From: Chlorogloeopsis fritschii
GTDB lineage: Bacteria; Cyanobacteriota; Cyanobacteriia; Cyanobacteriales; Nostocaceae
Reading direction: 5' to 3' (one strand)
NCBI RefSeq assembly: GCF_043099315.1
Contig: NZ_CP170746.1
Length of the DNA: 64,000 nucleotides
The notes under the pieces were generated by a model that saw only the letters and a list, made by a program, of their open reading frames with translations, searched no databases and was not told the DNA's origin. Positions 18,758 to 28,186 of this stretch are shown one piece after another (within the stretch, counting starts at the first letter, position 1; each line of letters starts with the position of its first letter). The position numbers and the translations under genes were made by a program.

Positions 18758-19957
18758 ATGAGCATCTTGGATTTCCCCCGCCTACATTTCCAGGGTTTTG
18801 CCCGTATCCACGCGCCCACAGGACAGAAAAACGGTCTAGTGGATCTAGGTAGCAATACTGTTTATATGAACGGTGTTCGCTTCGACCACCACCGTTCATT
18901 GTCTGAGTTCCACGAATATTTATATAAATTGGGGCCAAGGTTTAACGCCCAAGGGCAATGGGATGACAATGGCCCTTTTAGCATGGCTATGGGATGGGAT
19001 TTTGGGGGTAATGGTCATTTTGCCATAGATGCAAAAATTGTCAGCACCCAACGTGAGTTTGGAGAAATTGACCAAAAAGATCCAGTAGTGGGACGCAGCG
19101 TTGATATGTGGGGTCACTACAACGAATACTTGGGAACTACCTTCAATCGTGCCCGCATCTTTGATTGCGATCCTGCATCCAACTGGACAACCACAATTAT
19201 GGTGGGACAGTTAAGCTTTGGGCGAAAAGGCAACTCCCATGAAGTCCCAAATATGTTCTCGGCTCCTGTAGAAGGGATGCAACCTGCCCGCTGGCAGAAT
19301 TTCAACTATATTCGCGAATTGCCTGCACACTGCCTTAACAGTGAGTTTCAGCGTGCGGCTGTACATCAGTTCACTATCTCTAAAGTAGCCAAAGATTTGC
19401 TGTGGGGTGAAGAGACTACACTTTCACCAACCGTATCGTTGTTACGCGAGGCAATGAATCGTGACGATGTGTTGGGACTGGTTGTGCAGTTTGGCTTAAG
19501 TAATATGTCAACCCCACTGCAACCCGATTCGCCAACCTTCTGGGAACTGCATGGAAGTATCGGTTTGTGGTGTGAGGGCGAGATGAGTACTTATCCTCAC
19601 GGGCGATTGTTGATACCAATTCTGTATGAAGATGCGCTGCGCGCAAGAAAGAAAAACGAACCACAAAGGACACAAAGTACACAAAGAGAGGAGGTATGGA
19701 GAAAATTTGGCGCGGCTTCACAAAGAAACGGTATGACACCTAAGAAAGAAGTCAAAGGGCAGTGGTTCGACTTCGCTCACCAACCGGCAGATGGCAGTAG
19801 ACGCGGAGCGGCTTCCGAAGGTAGGGAAGAAAAAGCGCTATCTAACCTTACTGTCCAGGTTACTCATCAAGGTGTCAGCCTGAATATGGTTACAGCAGTG
19901 CCGTGTGTGGGGCGGGCAGTGAAAGCGGGGCCGGTGAACTCATGCGATCGCTTCTAA
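18758..19957 (+). CDS. RebD/StaD/VioB-like chromopyrrolate synthase, N-terminal part
   Basis: The first ~400 residues match the start of the large heme-containing synthases that couple two indole-3-pyruvate imines (MSILDFPRLHFQGFARIHAPT). The frame ends abruptly at 19957. The rest of the protein continues in another frame from about 19944; removing one base near 19943, beside a GCGATCGC site, joins them as VNSAIASKLDLGELELR. Two stretches are foreign to the family and derive from intergenic repeats: about residues 308-330 (KNEPQRTQSTQREE) and about 345-360 (SRRGAASEGRE). Joined, the protein would be about 1,170 residues, longer than RebD or VioB at about 1,000. It may be a pseudogene, a two-subunit enzyme or an assembly error. 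Confidence 0.72.
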   Translation: MSILDFPRLHFQGFARIHAPTGQKNGLVDLGSNTVYMNGVRFDHHRSLSEFHEYLYKLGPRFNAQGQWDDNGPFSMAMGWDFGGNGHFAIDAKIVSTQREFGEIDQKDPVVGRSVDMWGHYNEYLGTTFNRARIFDCDPASNWTTTIMVGQLSFGRKGNSHEVPNMFSAPVEGMQPARWQNFNYIRELPAHCLNSEFQRAAVHQFTISKVAKDLLWGEETTLSPTVSLLREAMNRDDVLGLVVQFGLSNMSTPLQPDSPTFWELHGSIGLWCEGEMSTYPHGRLLIPILYEDALRARKKNEPQRTQSTQREEVWRKFGAASQRNGMTPKKEVKGQWFDFAHQPADGSRRGAASEGREEKALSNLTVQVTHQGVSLNMVTAVPCVGRAVKAGPVNSCDRF

Positions 19958-19973
19958 ACTTGACCTGGGTGAG

Positions 19974-22277
19974 TTGGAATTACGTACAGTCAAAAGCCAA
20001 CGTCTAGTGGCACGAATTCCTACAGAAGCTTACCAAAAAGAGGCACATCAACTCACTAGCGGCATTGTAGACATACCGCTAGCAGAACCCTTTGAAAATC
20101 TGCGTAATGAAATTGAACAGCAAGGTTTGTGCATTATAGACGAACAAGGACAAATTCTGGTTCAGGAAAAAGAAATCAATCTCCAGGTAGATGACGCTTG
20201 TCTATTTTTGGAGTTTCCTGACTGGAAGCGCGGTCAAGATTACACAGAAGAAATAGAGATACGCTCATTTGTCCGAGGGCGTCCTGCGGCAGTCGAAAGC
20301 ATCTATCTACAACAGTTCTACAATCCTAGAGGATTGCCTCAGCTAGGCTATGAATTTGAACGAGACACCGCTAACTTTGGTCAAACTTTCCACTTCCCCC
20401 CTAGTTCTGAACTGAACATCCTACATTTCAAAGGGGGCAAGCGAGAGGAAATTAACGACTTTGCCCCTACGTGCGTAGTTTCAACCAACTGTGAGGGGCG
20501 TGGATGGATAACTTTGCACGGCGTCCAACCAGGAACTACACGGGTACTACTGTCGGCTCAACCCGACGAACTACCCTGTAACCCTAACCACCCCGATCAA
20601 GCAATTCTCGCCTACGATAACGATGATTTGCTTGGCTTCTGGTCTGGTACTGGTTCCTTTGCTGTGCGGGTGTTGCCCGATGACTGGTACTTGGAGGAAG
20701 TTGCGGATGAGGCAGTAGACTTCAACTTAATTTACGAACACATCTTGGCTTACTACGAGCTATGCTTCTCCTTCATGAAAGCAGAAGTTTTTAGCCTCGC
20801 CGATCGCTGCAAAGTAGAAACCTACGCTCGGCTAATGTGGCAGATGTCTGACCCCAACAATCGCGGCAAGACATATTATATGCCGCCAACACGAGACCTT
20901 TCCCAACCAAAGGCAATGCTCCTACGTAAGTTCCTGCACAATCAGCAGCAAGTGGGCTATGTCCCTGATTCTGAACCTGTGCCAAAACGCACTCAACGCA
21001 CCATTCAAACTCGCGATGAATTGGTTGTTGCCCTGCGTCATGCCGCAGAATTAGAAGTAGCAGTGATGCTGCAATACATCTACGCGGCTTACTCGATCCC
21101 CAACTACGTCACCGGACAAGAATACGTAAGTCGTGGTTTGTGGACGCAAGAACAATTATACCTAGCTTGTGGTAACGGCGAGGAAGTGCGCAATTACGGG
21201 ATGCGAGGAGTGTTGCTGGAAGTTTCCCATGAGGAAATGATCCACTTTTTGATGGTCAACAATATCCTTATGGCTATGGGTGAGCCTTTTTATCCGGCAG
21301 TACCCAACTTTAGCGAGCTAAATCGACGCTTCCCCATTGAAGTGGATTTTGCGCTCGAACCGTTCACTGCCACAACTATACAGCGGTTCATGCGCTTTGA
21401 ATGGCCTGATTTTCTAGAGAAAGACCTTGCTAACGATATCGAACACAGCGATCCAACAGCCGATCGCCTCCACGGTTATGGCTCTTTAAGTGAGTTATAT
21501 CGGCAAATTCGCCAAGCGATTAAAAATATCCCAGATCTATTTGTGGTTAAAAAGGGTCGTGTCGGGGGGGAACATCACCTGTTCTTGCGTGAAGATTTTA
21601 ACAAAGTCCACCCAGACTATCAGTTGCAGGTTGACGATGTGGAAAGCGCCCTGTTTGCCATAGAGTTTATCGTTGAGCAGGGAGAGGGATGCAACCCCAA
21701 CTCACCCAAATTTGAGCAATCCCACTTCCAACAATTTCGACATCTGGCTGAGGCGCTAGCCCAACAGCATATCACTCCCACAGGCAGTCTGATTCCGTGG
21801 AACCCTGCTTACCCTGCATTGCGTAACCCCACACTCCATTATCGGGATGGCAATAGCAGCGTCGTTACTATTCCTGAAACTCGTGCTGTGATGCAAATTT
21901 TCGATGAGTGTTACTTCATTATGATGCAACTGATGGTGCAGCACTTTGGGTTAACGCCCACCGCTAGTCTCAGACGCTCAAAAATCATGAACGCTGCCAT
22001 TGATGTGATGACAGGCATGATGCGCCCTCTAGGTGAACTGCTTGTGAGTATGCCTTCCGGTAAGCGCGGCAAGACAGCAGGGCCAACTTTCGAGATTGCT
22101 ATGCCAATGTATATTCCTACACCAGAAGTTGCCTGTGAAGCGATCGCCCGTCGATTTGAAAGTTTAGCCCGTAGAGCTAGGGAGTGTGGGGCAATTCACA
22201 GCACCGTTTATGAGATGTTCGATTTCTACACGAAATTCTTTGAAGATTTTGCCAAAAATCCTCAGCGCCTACATTGA
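19974..22277 (+). CDS. RebD/StaD/VioB-like chromopyrrolate synthase, C-terminal part with ferritin-like domain
   Basis: A 767-residue open frame continuing the synthase; the only available start is a TTG without a ribosome site, another sign that it belongs to the preceding frame. The middle part holds the VioB-type ferritin-like domain: RDELVVALRHAAELEVAVMLQYIYAAYS followed by EVSHEEMIHFLMVNNILMAMGE, with the Glu and His residues expected of such helices. The C-terminal third (about 600-767) is also typical. In RebD this enzyme forms chromopyrrolic acid; in VioB it forms the imine dimer used by VioE. No VioE is found nearby, which favours the indolocarbazole-type use. The RebC-like gene follows after about 100 bases. 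Confidence 0.78.
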   Translation: MELRTVKSQRLVARIPTEAYQKEAHQLTSGIVDIPLAEPFENLRNEIEQQGLCIIDEQGQILVQEKEINLQVDDACLFLEFPDWKRGQDYTEEIEIRSFVRGRPAAVESIYLQQFYNPRGLPQLGYEFERDTANFGQTFHFPPSSELNILHFKGGKREEINDFAPTCVVSTNCEGRGWITLHGVQPGTTRVLLSAQPDELPCNPNHPDQAILAYDNDDLLGFWSGTGSFAVRVLPDDWYLEEVADEAVDFNLIYEHILAYYELCFSFMKAEVFSLADRCKVETYARLMWQMSDPNNRGKTYYMPPTRDLSQPKAMLLRKFLHNQQQVGYVPDSEPVPKRTQRTIQTRDELVVALRHAAELEVAVMLQYIYAAYSIPNYVTGQEYVSRGLWTQEQLYLACGNGEEVRNYGMRGVLLEVSHEEMIHFLMVNNILMAMGEPFYPAVPNFSELNRRFPIEVDFALEPFTATTIQRFMRFEWPDFLEKDLANDIEHSDPTADRLHGYGSLSELYRQIRQAIKNIPDLFVVKKGRVGGEHHLFLREDFNKVHPDYQLQVDDVESALFAIEFIVEQGEGCNPNSPKFEQSHFQQFRHLAEALAQQHITPTGSLIPWNPAYPALRNPTLHYRDGNSSVVTIPETRAVMQIFDECYFIMMQLMVQHFGLTPTASLRRSKIMNAAIDVMTGMMRPLGELLVSMPSGKRGKTAGPTFEIAMPMYIPTPEVACEAIARRFESLARRARECGAIHSTVYEMFDFYTKFFEDFAKNPQRLH

Positions 22278-22378
22278 TATAAGGCAGAAGGAAGAAGTTT
22301 GTGTTTCTTTCATTCTTCAGTTGCGGCTATTGAACAACTACTTAGGCACTCATCACTAAATTTAATTAGAAGAAATGT

Positions 22379-23992
22379 ATGCGTATGAATAATAACATTA
22401 TTGAAACAGATGTCCTAATTGTCGGCGGCGGCCCTGTCGGTTTAGCGATGGCGTTGGAACTACGCTATCAGGGTATTGATTGTATCCTCGTTGAGGAGTC
22501 TGATGGGGTAATTACTCACCCGAAGGTGGGTACTGTCGGGCCACGCTCAATGGAACTCTGTCGGAGATGGGGTATTGCCCAACAACTACGCGATGCTGGC
22601 TGGCCCTACGACCATCCCCTAGATATTGCCTGGGTTACCACTGTTGGTGGTCACGAAATTTTTCGGCTTAATTTTCCGTCTGCTGGCGAAAGACCTTTAC
22701 CTGTTTATACACCAGAACCAGAGCATCCCTGTCCTCACCACTGGCTTATACCTTTGTTAATACGTAACCTGGGTCAATATCCTTATGGCCCGGTGCGCCT
22801 GCTCTGCCGTTTAGAGAACTTTGAGCAGAAAGATGATAGTGTTGTTGCTCAAGTAACTTATCTTGATAGTGAAAATACAGAGACAATTTACGCCAAATAC
22901 TTAGTAGCTTGCGACGGTGCTAAAAGTCCAATCCGTAAGGAATGTGGCGTTGACGCTCCGGCATATCACCCCACACGGATATTTCAGAATATTCTTTTCC
23001 AAGCACCAGAGCTACCGGAAATTCTGGGTTCGCGTAAAGCCTTAGTATTCTATATGGTTAACCCCAAGAGGTTGCGGTATCCCCTCCGCTCAATTGACGG
23101 CAAGGGGTTGTATCGCTTAACAGCAGTTCCACAGGAAGACGGCGAAATGCGCGATCCTCAAGAAGCGGTTGAAGAGGCGCTTGGTATCGATACACCAATA
23201 GAAATTCTTTCTAGCCTTCAGTGGCACCTTACCCACCGAGTCGCCGAACATTTCCGTAGCGATCGCATATTTTTTGTTGGCGATTCTGCTCACACTCTTT
23301 CGCCTTCCGGTGGTTTCGGTATGAACACTGGCATCGCTGATGCAGTTGATCTGGGTTGGAAGTTGGCGGCTGTTCTTAAAGGTTGGGGGGGTTCTAACCT
23401 ACTTGATACTTATGAAACTGAGCGGCGTCCCATTGCGGTGCGAAATATGGAAGAAGCCAACGTCAATTTGCAACGCACCCTCAAGCGCACCTTGTCTCCA
23501 GAGATTATGGACGACTCTGACGCAGGTGAACAAGCACGCAAGCAGATGGCTGCAAAAATGGAGCGCGGTGATGTGCGACGGGAGTTTGAAGCACCAGGAA
23601 TTCACTTCGGTTTCCGCTACGAGTCGCCTGCTATTATTCCTGACGACTGTCCACCACCCATTAACGATCCTCATCAGTGGACGCAAAGTAGCTATCCAGG
23701 CTGTCGAGCGCCCCACGCTTGGTTAGAGCCTGGAAAATCTACCTTAGATTTATTCGGTCACAGTTTTGTGTTGATGTGCTTCCAAGGAGAGCAAGGAGTC
23801 GAAAACTTCGAGAAAGCTTGTCAGCAAAGATATGTACCTTTTACAAGCATACAAATCAATAATCCTGAAACTGCCAATCTCTACGAGCGCGCCTATATCT
23901 TAGTGCGTCCTGACGGACACGTAGCTTGGAGAGGGGATAAATTGCCGAGCGATCCAACCACAGTAATTGACCGTGTTCGAGGCTATTTTTAA
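22379..23992 (+). CDS. FAD aromatic monooxygenase, RebC/StaC-like
   Basis: A 537-residue class A flavin monooxygenase. The GxGxxG site VLIVGGGPVGLAMALEL is near residue 12, the DG motif LVACDGAKSPIRKE near 178, and the GD motif FFVGDSAHTLSPSGGFGMNTGIAD near 297. A thioredoxin-like C-terminal domain follows (about 450-537). That length and layout match RebC/StaC, which steer the oxidation of the ring carbon after P450 coupling; VioC and VioD lack this C-terminal domain and are shorter. PgaE-type or phenol hydroxylases share the same fold, so the substrate is inferred from context. The GST-like gene starts 2 bases after this stop, indicating translational coupling. Confidence 0.8.
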   Translation: MRMNNNIIETDVLIVGGGPVGLAMALELRYQGIDCILVEESDGVITHPKVGTVGPRSMELCRRWGIAQQLRDAGWPYDHPLDIAWVTTVGGHEIFRLNFPSAGERPLPVYTPEPEHPCPHHWLIPLLIRNLGQYPYGPVRLLCRLENFEQKDDSVVAQVTYLDSENTETIYAKYLVACDGAKSPIRKECGVDAPAYHPTRIFQNILFQAPELPEILGSRKALVFYMVNPKRLRYPLRSIDGKGLYRLTAVPQEDGEMRDPQEAVEEALGIDTPIEILSSLQWHLTHRVAEHFRSDRIFFVGDSAHTLSPSGGFGMNTGIADAVDLGWKLAAVLKGWGGSNLLDTYETERRPIAVRNMEEANVNLQRTLKRTLSPEIMDDSDAGEQARKQMAAKMERGDVRREFEAPGIHFGFRYESPAIIPDDCPPPINDPHQWTQSSYPGCRAPHAWLEPGKSTLDLFGHSFVLMCFQGEQGVENFEKACQQRYVPFTSIQINNPETANLYERAYILVRPDGHVAWRGDKLPSDPTTVIDRVRGYF

Positions 23993-23994
23993 AT

Positions 23995-24687
23995 ATGAAA
24001 TTCTACTACGCTCCTGCCTCATCCTACTCCCAGCGAGTTCTCATCGCTCTCTACGAAAAGGGCATAAATTTCACACCCATCGAAGTAAATCTTTTCAATC
24101 CCGAAGCGCGATCGCGCTATACCCAAGTTAATCCCTTTGGTAAAATTCCAACGCTTGTAACTGATCGAGGTCAGGTAATTATAGAGGCTGCCATCATCAT
24201 TGAATACCTCGAACAGTACTGTCAAAACGAACCTCGCCTCATTCCCAAAGATCCAGAACTTGCTTTAAAGGTTCGCTTACTGGAGCGAGTTATCGATATG
24301 TATATCAACGGTGGACGTGAGGTACTATTTGCCAACACCCAACGCCCGGTTGAGGAACGGGATGGCAAAGGCGTCGTTAAAGCAAAGCGGCTGTTAGAAA
24401 CGGGGTGCACTCTTTTGGAAGAGCGGCTGCAAGGGCGCACTTGGCTAGCAGGTGAAGAGTTCTCCCTAGCAGACTGCGCTGCTGCCCCAACCCTCACCTA
24501 CTTGCGGATAGTTTATAGCTACAAACATCTGCCAGCCTTAACAGATTATGTAAGGCGTTTGGAGTCGAGACCTTCTGTAATGCGGGTTCAGCGCTCCGGG
24601 CACGAGCAAATGGCAAGGATGCTGGCTGCACTGCGATATCCGTTAGAATTGCCACCTTTAGAAGAAGCACCAGTTTACGCGGGCTAG
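23995..24687 (+). CDS. Glutathione S-transferase-like protein in the cluster
   Basis: A 230-residue two-domain GST. The N-terminal thioredoxin fold has YYAPASSYSQRVLIALYEKG with a candidate Ser/Tyr active site, VNPFGKIPTLV with the cis-Pro, and the Glu-Ala pair in IIEAAIIIEYLE. The all-helical C-terminal domain contains WLAGEEFSLADCAAAPTL. It resembles plant-type or zeta-like bacterial GSTs. It starts 2 bases after the RebC-like gene, so it is almost certainly part of the same transcript. Known actinomycete indolocarbazole and violacein clusters do not, to my knowledge, carry a GST, so it may tailor, isomerise or detoxify an intermediate. Confidence 0.82.
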   Translation: MKFYYAPASSYSQRVLIALYEKGINFTPIEVNLFNPEARSRYTQVNPFGKIPTLVTDRGQVIIEAAIIIEYLEQYCQNEPRLIPKDPELALKVRLLERVIDMYINGGREVLFANTQRPVEERDGKGVVKAKRLLETGCTLLEERLQGRTWLAGEEFSLADCAAAPTLTYLRIVYSYKHLPALTDYVRRLESRPSVMRVQRSGHEQMARMLAALRYPLELPPLEEAPVYAG

Positions 24688-24869
24688 TAGTCCGCCACAC
24701 CAACTTTGCCGACTAAACCTACTTTTTAATTTCTCTTCTTTCATTCTTCCTTTGTGTCCTACCCTTACGGGAAGCCGCTGCGCGTCTAAAGCGTCCTTTG
24801 TGGTTAGTTCATTAACTTGCATGGTCGAACACTAGGACTAGTAGCCCACCAGACTAAATTCGATGAGTA

Positions 24870-24915
24870 AGAGAACGAACCACAAAGAACACAAAGAGCG
24901 CAAAGGAAGAAGAAA
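24870..24915 (+). repeat. Dispersed AACGAACCACAAAGAACACAAAG repeat
   Basis: An intergenic copy of a repeat built from ACCACAAAGRACACAAAG. Related sequence is read as protein inside the RebD-like gene (about 19658-19690) and occurs inverted inside the tandem array at 26214-26555. Confidence 0.6.
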
Positions 24916-24942
24916 AAACTAAAGCCTAATTGGATATTCATA

Positions 24943-26202
24943 ATGACAATTTCCACGATTGAAAGACTAAATCCATTTATATCTGAAGTCATTGAAGATC
25001 CCTACAAATTCTACCGACGCTACAGAGAGGAAGATCCGATTCATTGGGGAGTCGCTTCTAATCCCCGGTTGCCTGGTGCTTGGTATCTGTTTCGTTATGA
25101 AGATGTAATGCAGGTGCTGGAAAGTCCTAAATTCGGTCGTGAAGCTTCAAAAGTCCGAGATGATGGTGAAGGTGCACCAGTGCCAGCTGCCTATAAAGGA
25201 TTTCGGTCGATGGTTGGCAACTGGATGGTTTTTCGAGATCCACCCGATCACACGCGGTTGCGATCGCTAGTCAACAAAGTATTTTCCCCCAGGATGGTTG
25301 AAAACATCCGTCCAGCTATCTTTAACATTGCTGATAGTTTACTGGATCGGGTTCAAGCCCGTGGCGAGATGGACTTAGTTGAAGATTTTGCCTTTCCTCT
25401 GCCAGTCATGGTCATCGCTACTATGTTAGGAGTAGATGCGAGCGATCGCCCAATGTTCCGTGAATGGGCGCTAGCTTTACAGCACGCCAGCGCCTCTCGT
25501 CTGACTCCCTCACCAGAGGTTTACGCTCAAGCCGAGCAGGCTACTTGGGGATTTATCGACTACTTTAAACAGGCGATCGGGCAACGACACACCGAACCAC
25601 GCCAGGATCTAATCACTGCCTTAGTCAAGGCTCAAGACGAGGGCAATAAACTCAACGATGAAGAAGTTCTCGCCACATGCATCCATCTCCTTACAGCCGG
25701 TCACGAAACCACGATTAACCTGATTGCCAAAGGAACACTGGCGTTGCTTCGCAATCCGGATGCCCTTAATTTGTTGCGATCTCACCCAGAACTCATTACC
25801 GGAGCAGTAGAAGAACTCATACGTTACGACAGCCCCGTGCAAATGGTGACGCGCTGGGCTTTTGCAGACATTGAGATTGGCGGTAAACTCATCCGACGTG
25901 GTGACAGCGTAGGGTTAGTACTTGGCTCTGCTAACCGAGATCCTGCACGCTTTGTCAATCCAGATTTCCTTGATATCCAACGTCAAGACTGCAAGCACTC
26001 CGGCTTTGGTAGTGGTATTCACTTCTGCCTTGGCGCTGCATTGGCACGTGCCGAGGCGGCTATTGCTTTGAATGTCCTGCTTAACCGTTTACCCGAACTG
26101 CACTTGCTAGATGAAAAGGTTGAATGGGCAAACAATATCGTGTTCCACGGGCCAAAACATCTGCACGTTGCTTTTAGGGAACCTATGGTAAACGCATCAT
26201 AA
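24943..26202 (+). CDS. Cytochrome P450, candidate RebP/StaP-like coupling enzyme
   Basis: A soluble bacterial P450 of 419 residues with all key motifs: the I-helix oxygen site AGHETT (about 251-256), ExxR in EELIR (about 289), and the heme loop FGSGIHFCLGAALAR with ligand Cys362. It has no membrane anchor, so ferredoxin-type partners are needed and none is encoded here. In staurosporine and rebeccamycin pathways StaP/RebP close the central ring by aryl-aryl coupling of chromopyrrolic acid, and its position after a RebC-like gene suggests that role. CYP subfamily cannot be given by eye. It is the only intact P450 of the cluster. Confidence 0.8.
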   Translation: MTISTIERLNPFISEVIEDPYKFYRRYREEDPIHWGVASNPRLPGAWYLFRYEDVMQVLESPKFGREASKVRDDGEGAPVPAAYKGFRSMVGNWMVFRDPPDHTRLRSLVNKVFSPRMVENIRPAIFNIADSLLDRVQARGEMDLVEDFAFPLPVMVIATMLGVDASDRPMFREWALALQHASASRLTPSPEVYAQAEQATWGFIDYFKQAIGQRHTEPRQDLITALVKAQDEGNKLNDEEVLATCIHLLTAGHETTINLIAKGTLALLRNPDALNLLRSHPELITGAVEELIRYDSPVQMVTRWAFADIEIGGKLIRRGDSVGLVLGSANRDPARFVNPDFLDIQRQDCKHSGFGSGIHFCLGAALARAEAAIALNVLLNRLPELHLLDEKVEWANNIVFHGPKHLHVAFREPMVNAS

Positions 26203-26213
26203 GTAAGTTCTAA

Positions 26214-26555
26214 AACCGTAAGGTGGGCACTGTCCACAACGTAAAAAAAGGGTTTGAGGAAAATTAGGCAGTGCCCACCCTACAAAAATTGCTTTGTGTC
26301 CTTTGTGTTCTTTGTGGTTTATTTTTCGTTACTGCTGCCTAACAACCGTAAGGTGGGCACTGTCCACAACGTAAAAATAAGGGTTTGAGGAAAATTAGTC
26401 AGTGCCCACCCTACAAAAATTGCTTTGTGTCCTTTGTGTTCTTTGTGGTTTATTTTTCGTTACTGCTGCCTAACAACCGTAAGGTGGGCACTGTCCACAA
26501 CGTAAAAATAAGGGTTTGAGGAAAATTAGTCAGTGCCCACCCTACAAAAATTGCT
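26214..26555. repeat. Tandem array of three ~130-bp hairpin repeats
   Basis: Copies start at AACCGTAAGGTGGGCACTG at 26214, 26344 and 26475 (spacing 130 and 131); the third is truncated at 26555. Within each, GTGGGCACTG and CAGTGCCCAC form an inverted pair about 60 bases apart, followed by TTGTGTCCTTTGTGTTCTTT, the inverted form of the dispersed ACCACAAAG repeat. The array fills the gap between the two P450 genes. The first two copies differ by only a few bases, so the expansion is recent. Confidence 0.85.
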
Positions 26556-26592
26556 GCCCAAAAAGTTTACTAATTTACAAGGAATAGAAAAA

Positions 26593-27848
26593 ATGATTGG
26601 ACAGGATTCGATACAAGCTGATAAAAAAACTTGTCCCCATCTTGGACAGGAGTTCCAGCCCTTCGTTCAACCACAACTTGACGATCCCTATTCATTCTTT
26701 AAACGGGCTAGAAATGAGGAGCCGTTATTCTACAGCCCAATATTAGACGGCTACGTTGTCACCTGCTACAACGATGTCCTGACGATATTAAAAGATCCAC
26801 TCGATATTCTTCCGCCGAAAACCTCAAACCTATTGTTCAGTTTACGCCTGAGGTGATTGGAGTCCTCAGACAAGGTTTTCCCTTTGTTGCTGACTTAGTT
26901 AATAGCGATGGCGATCTTCACAAACGCTTACGTGCTCCTTTCATGAAAGTATTTGTACCAGAACGGCTGCAAGCGTTGGAAGATTCTATTCGTGCTATTG
27001 CTAATAGGCTAGTAGACAATTTTATCAATGACGGACAAGTCGATATTATTTCCCAATTTACTTATCCGTTACCGCTTGAAGTTATCCTCACCATGTACGG
27101 TGTACCTCTAGAGATGATGGCAAACATCAAAAAGTGGTGCCTTGATATGACAACTTTGTTGTCGTCGCAACTGACACCAGAAAAACAGCTAGAGTGTGCT
27201 CACAGCTTTGTTGCCATGCAGCACGCCGTTGCAGGTTTAATCGAAGAACGGCGGAAAACTCCTCAAAACGACTTAATAAGTGATATCCAAGATTCTGACT
27301 TGAGTATGAACGAGCAGGTCATTATTTTATGTGGATTAATACTTGCTGGACATAAAACTACTAGCCATCTCATTGCCAGTACCATTAAACTTTTGCTCGA
27401 ACAGCCTCAGTTGTGGCAAGCAGTGTGTGATACTCCATCACTTATTCCTGCTGCCGTAGAAGAGGCACTCAGGTATGATGCCCCTGTTCCAGCAATGATT
27501 CGCACTACTACTGAAGAGGTTTCCCTAGCAGGAGTTACGCTGCCCCAAGGTACTCGGCTGTTTTTGATGTATGGCTCTGCCAATCGAGATGAAAATCAGT
27601 ACAGTAATGCGGATAGTTTTGAGATTGAACGCTTTAAACAGACAACTGCTAACCATCTCGCATTTGGTCATGGGGTTCATCATTGTATTGGTTCAAACTT
27701 AGCCCGTCGAGAAGGGCGGATTGCTCTAGAAGTATTGTCTTCGAGGTTACCAAATTTAAGACTTCGCTCAAATCAACAACTAACTTATATCCCAGCATTG
27801 ATGAACCGTAGTTTTACAAACCTCTATGTGGAATGGGATGTCACTTGA
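26593..27848 (+). pseudogene. Second cytochrome P450, frameshifted
   Basis: A P450 of about 418 residues broken into two frames. ATG 26593 with AAGGA before it starts the N-terminal part (MIGQDSIQADKKT). After DVLTILKDPL the first frame runs to a stop at 26856. The correct continuation (SSAENLKPIVQFTPEVIGVLRQG) is in another frame, so a one-base change near 26800 is implied. The remainder is complete: AGHKTT in the I helix, EEALRYD for ExxR, and FGHGVHHCIGSNLARRE with the Cys ligand. The I-helix Lys in place of the usual Glu/Asp is uncommon. If functional, a second P450 could give N-C bond formation or hydroxylation. It could be a decaying paralogue or an assembly error. Confidence 0.75.
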
Positions 27849-28186
27849 TTGAAGTTTTCTGAAAATTATTGATATTAAAAAGGCTGAAAACTCGCCTCTA
27901 AACTCTCGTTACCAGGTTGAACCTAGTAACGATAAAAGTTTGAAAATTAAATAATAACTTTTTCAGTCTTATTTTTGAAATCATATTGGCTATCAAATAA
28001 TATTGATAGCCAAATAGTCTAAGTAATTAAGAGGCCATCTTTATTTCTAAATCCATCCAAATCTATATTTTCTCATAAAAATGACTTAGATGAATTTTGT
28101 TTTTAAATTATCAAAAATACGAATATTCAGTATCAATAGATAACAGAATTTATATTAAATGAAATATATAATAATGAAGCAAGCAG
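27849..28186. other. Intergenic region with a GTTACCAGG palindrome
   Basis: At about 27903-27934 the sequence has GTTACCAGGTTGAACCTAGT, a near-perfect inverted repeat shared with the hairpin element at 45901-46010. The rest is AT-rich with nothing recognisable. Confidence 0.5.

Noticed and set aside
19930..19980. Programmed ribosomal frameshift in the RebD-like gene
   Set aside because: No slippery heptamer or downstream structure is evident; a mutation or sequence error is simpler.
17149..23992. Violacein biosynthesis
   Set aside because: VioA- and VioB-like proteins are present, but no VioE is visible and the monooxygenase has the RebC-type length and C-terminal domain; two P450 genes also point to the indolocarbazole type.
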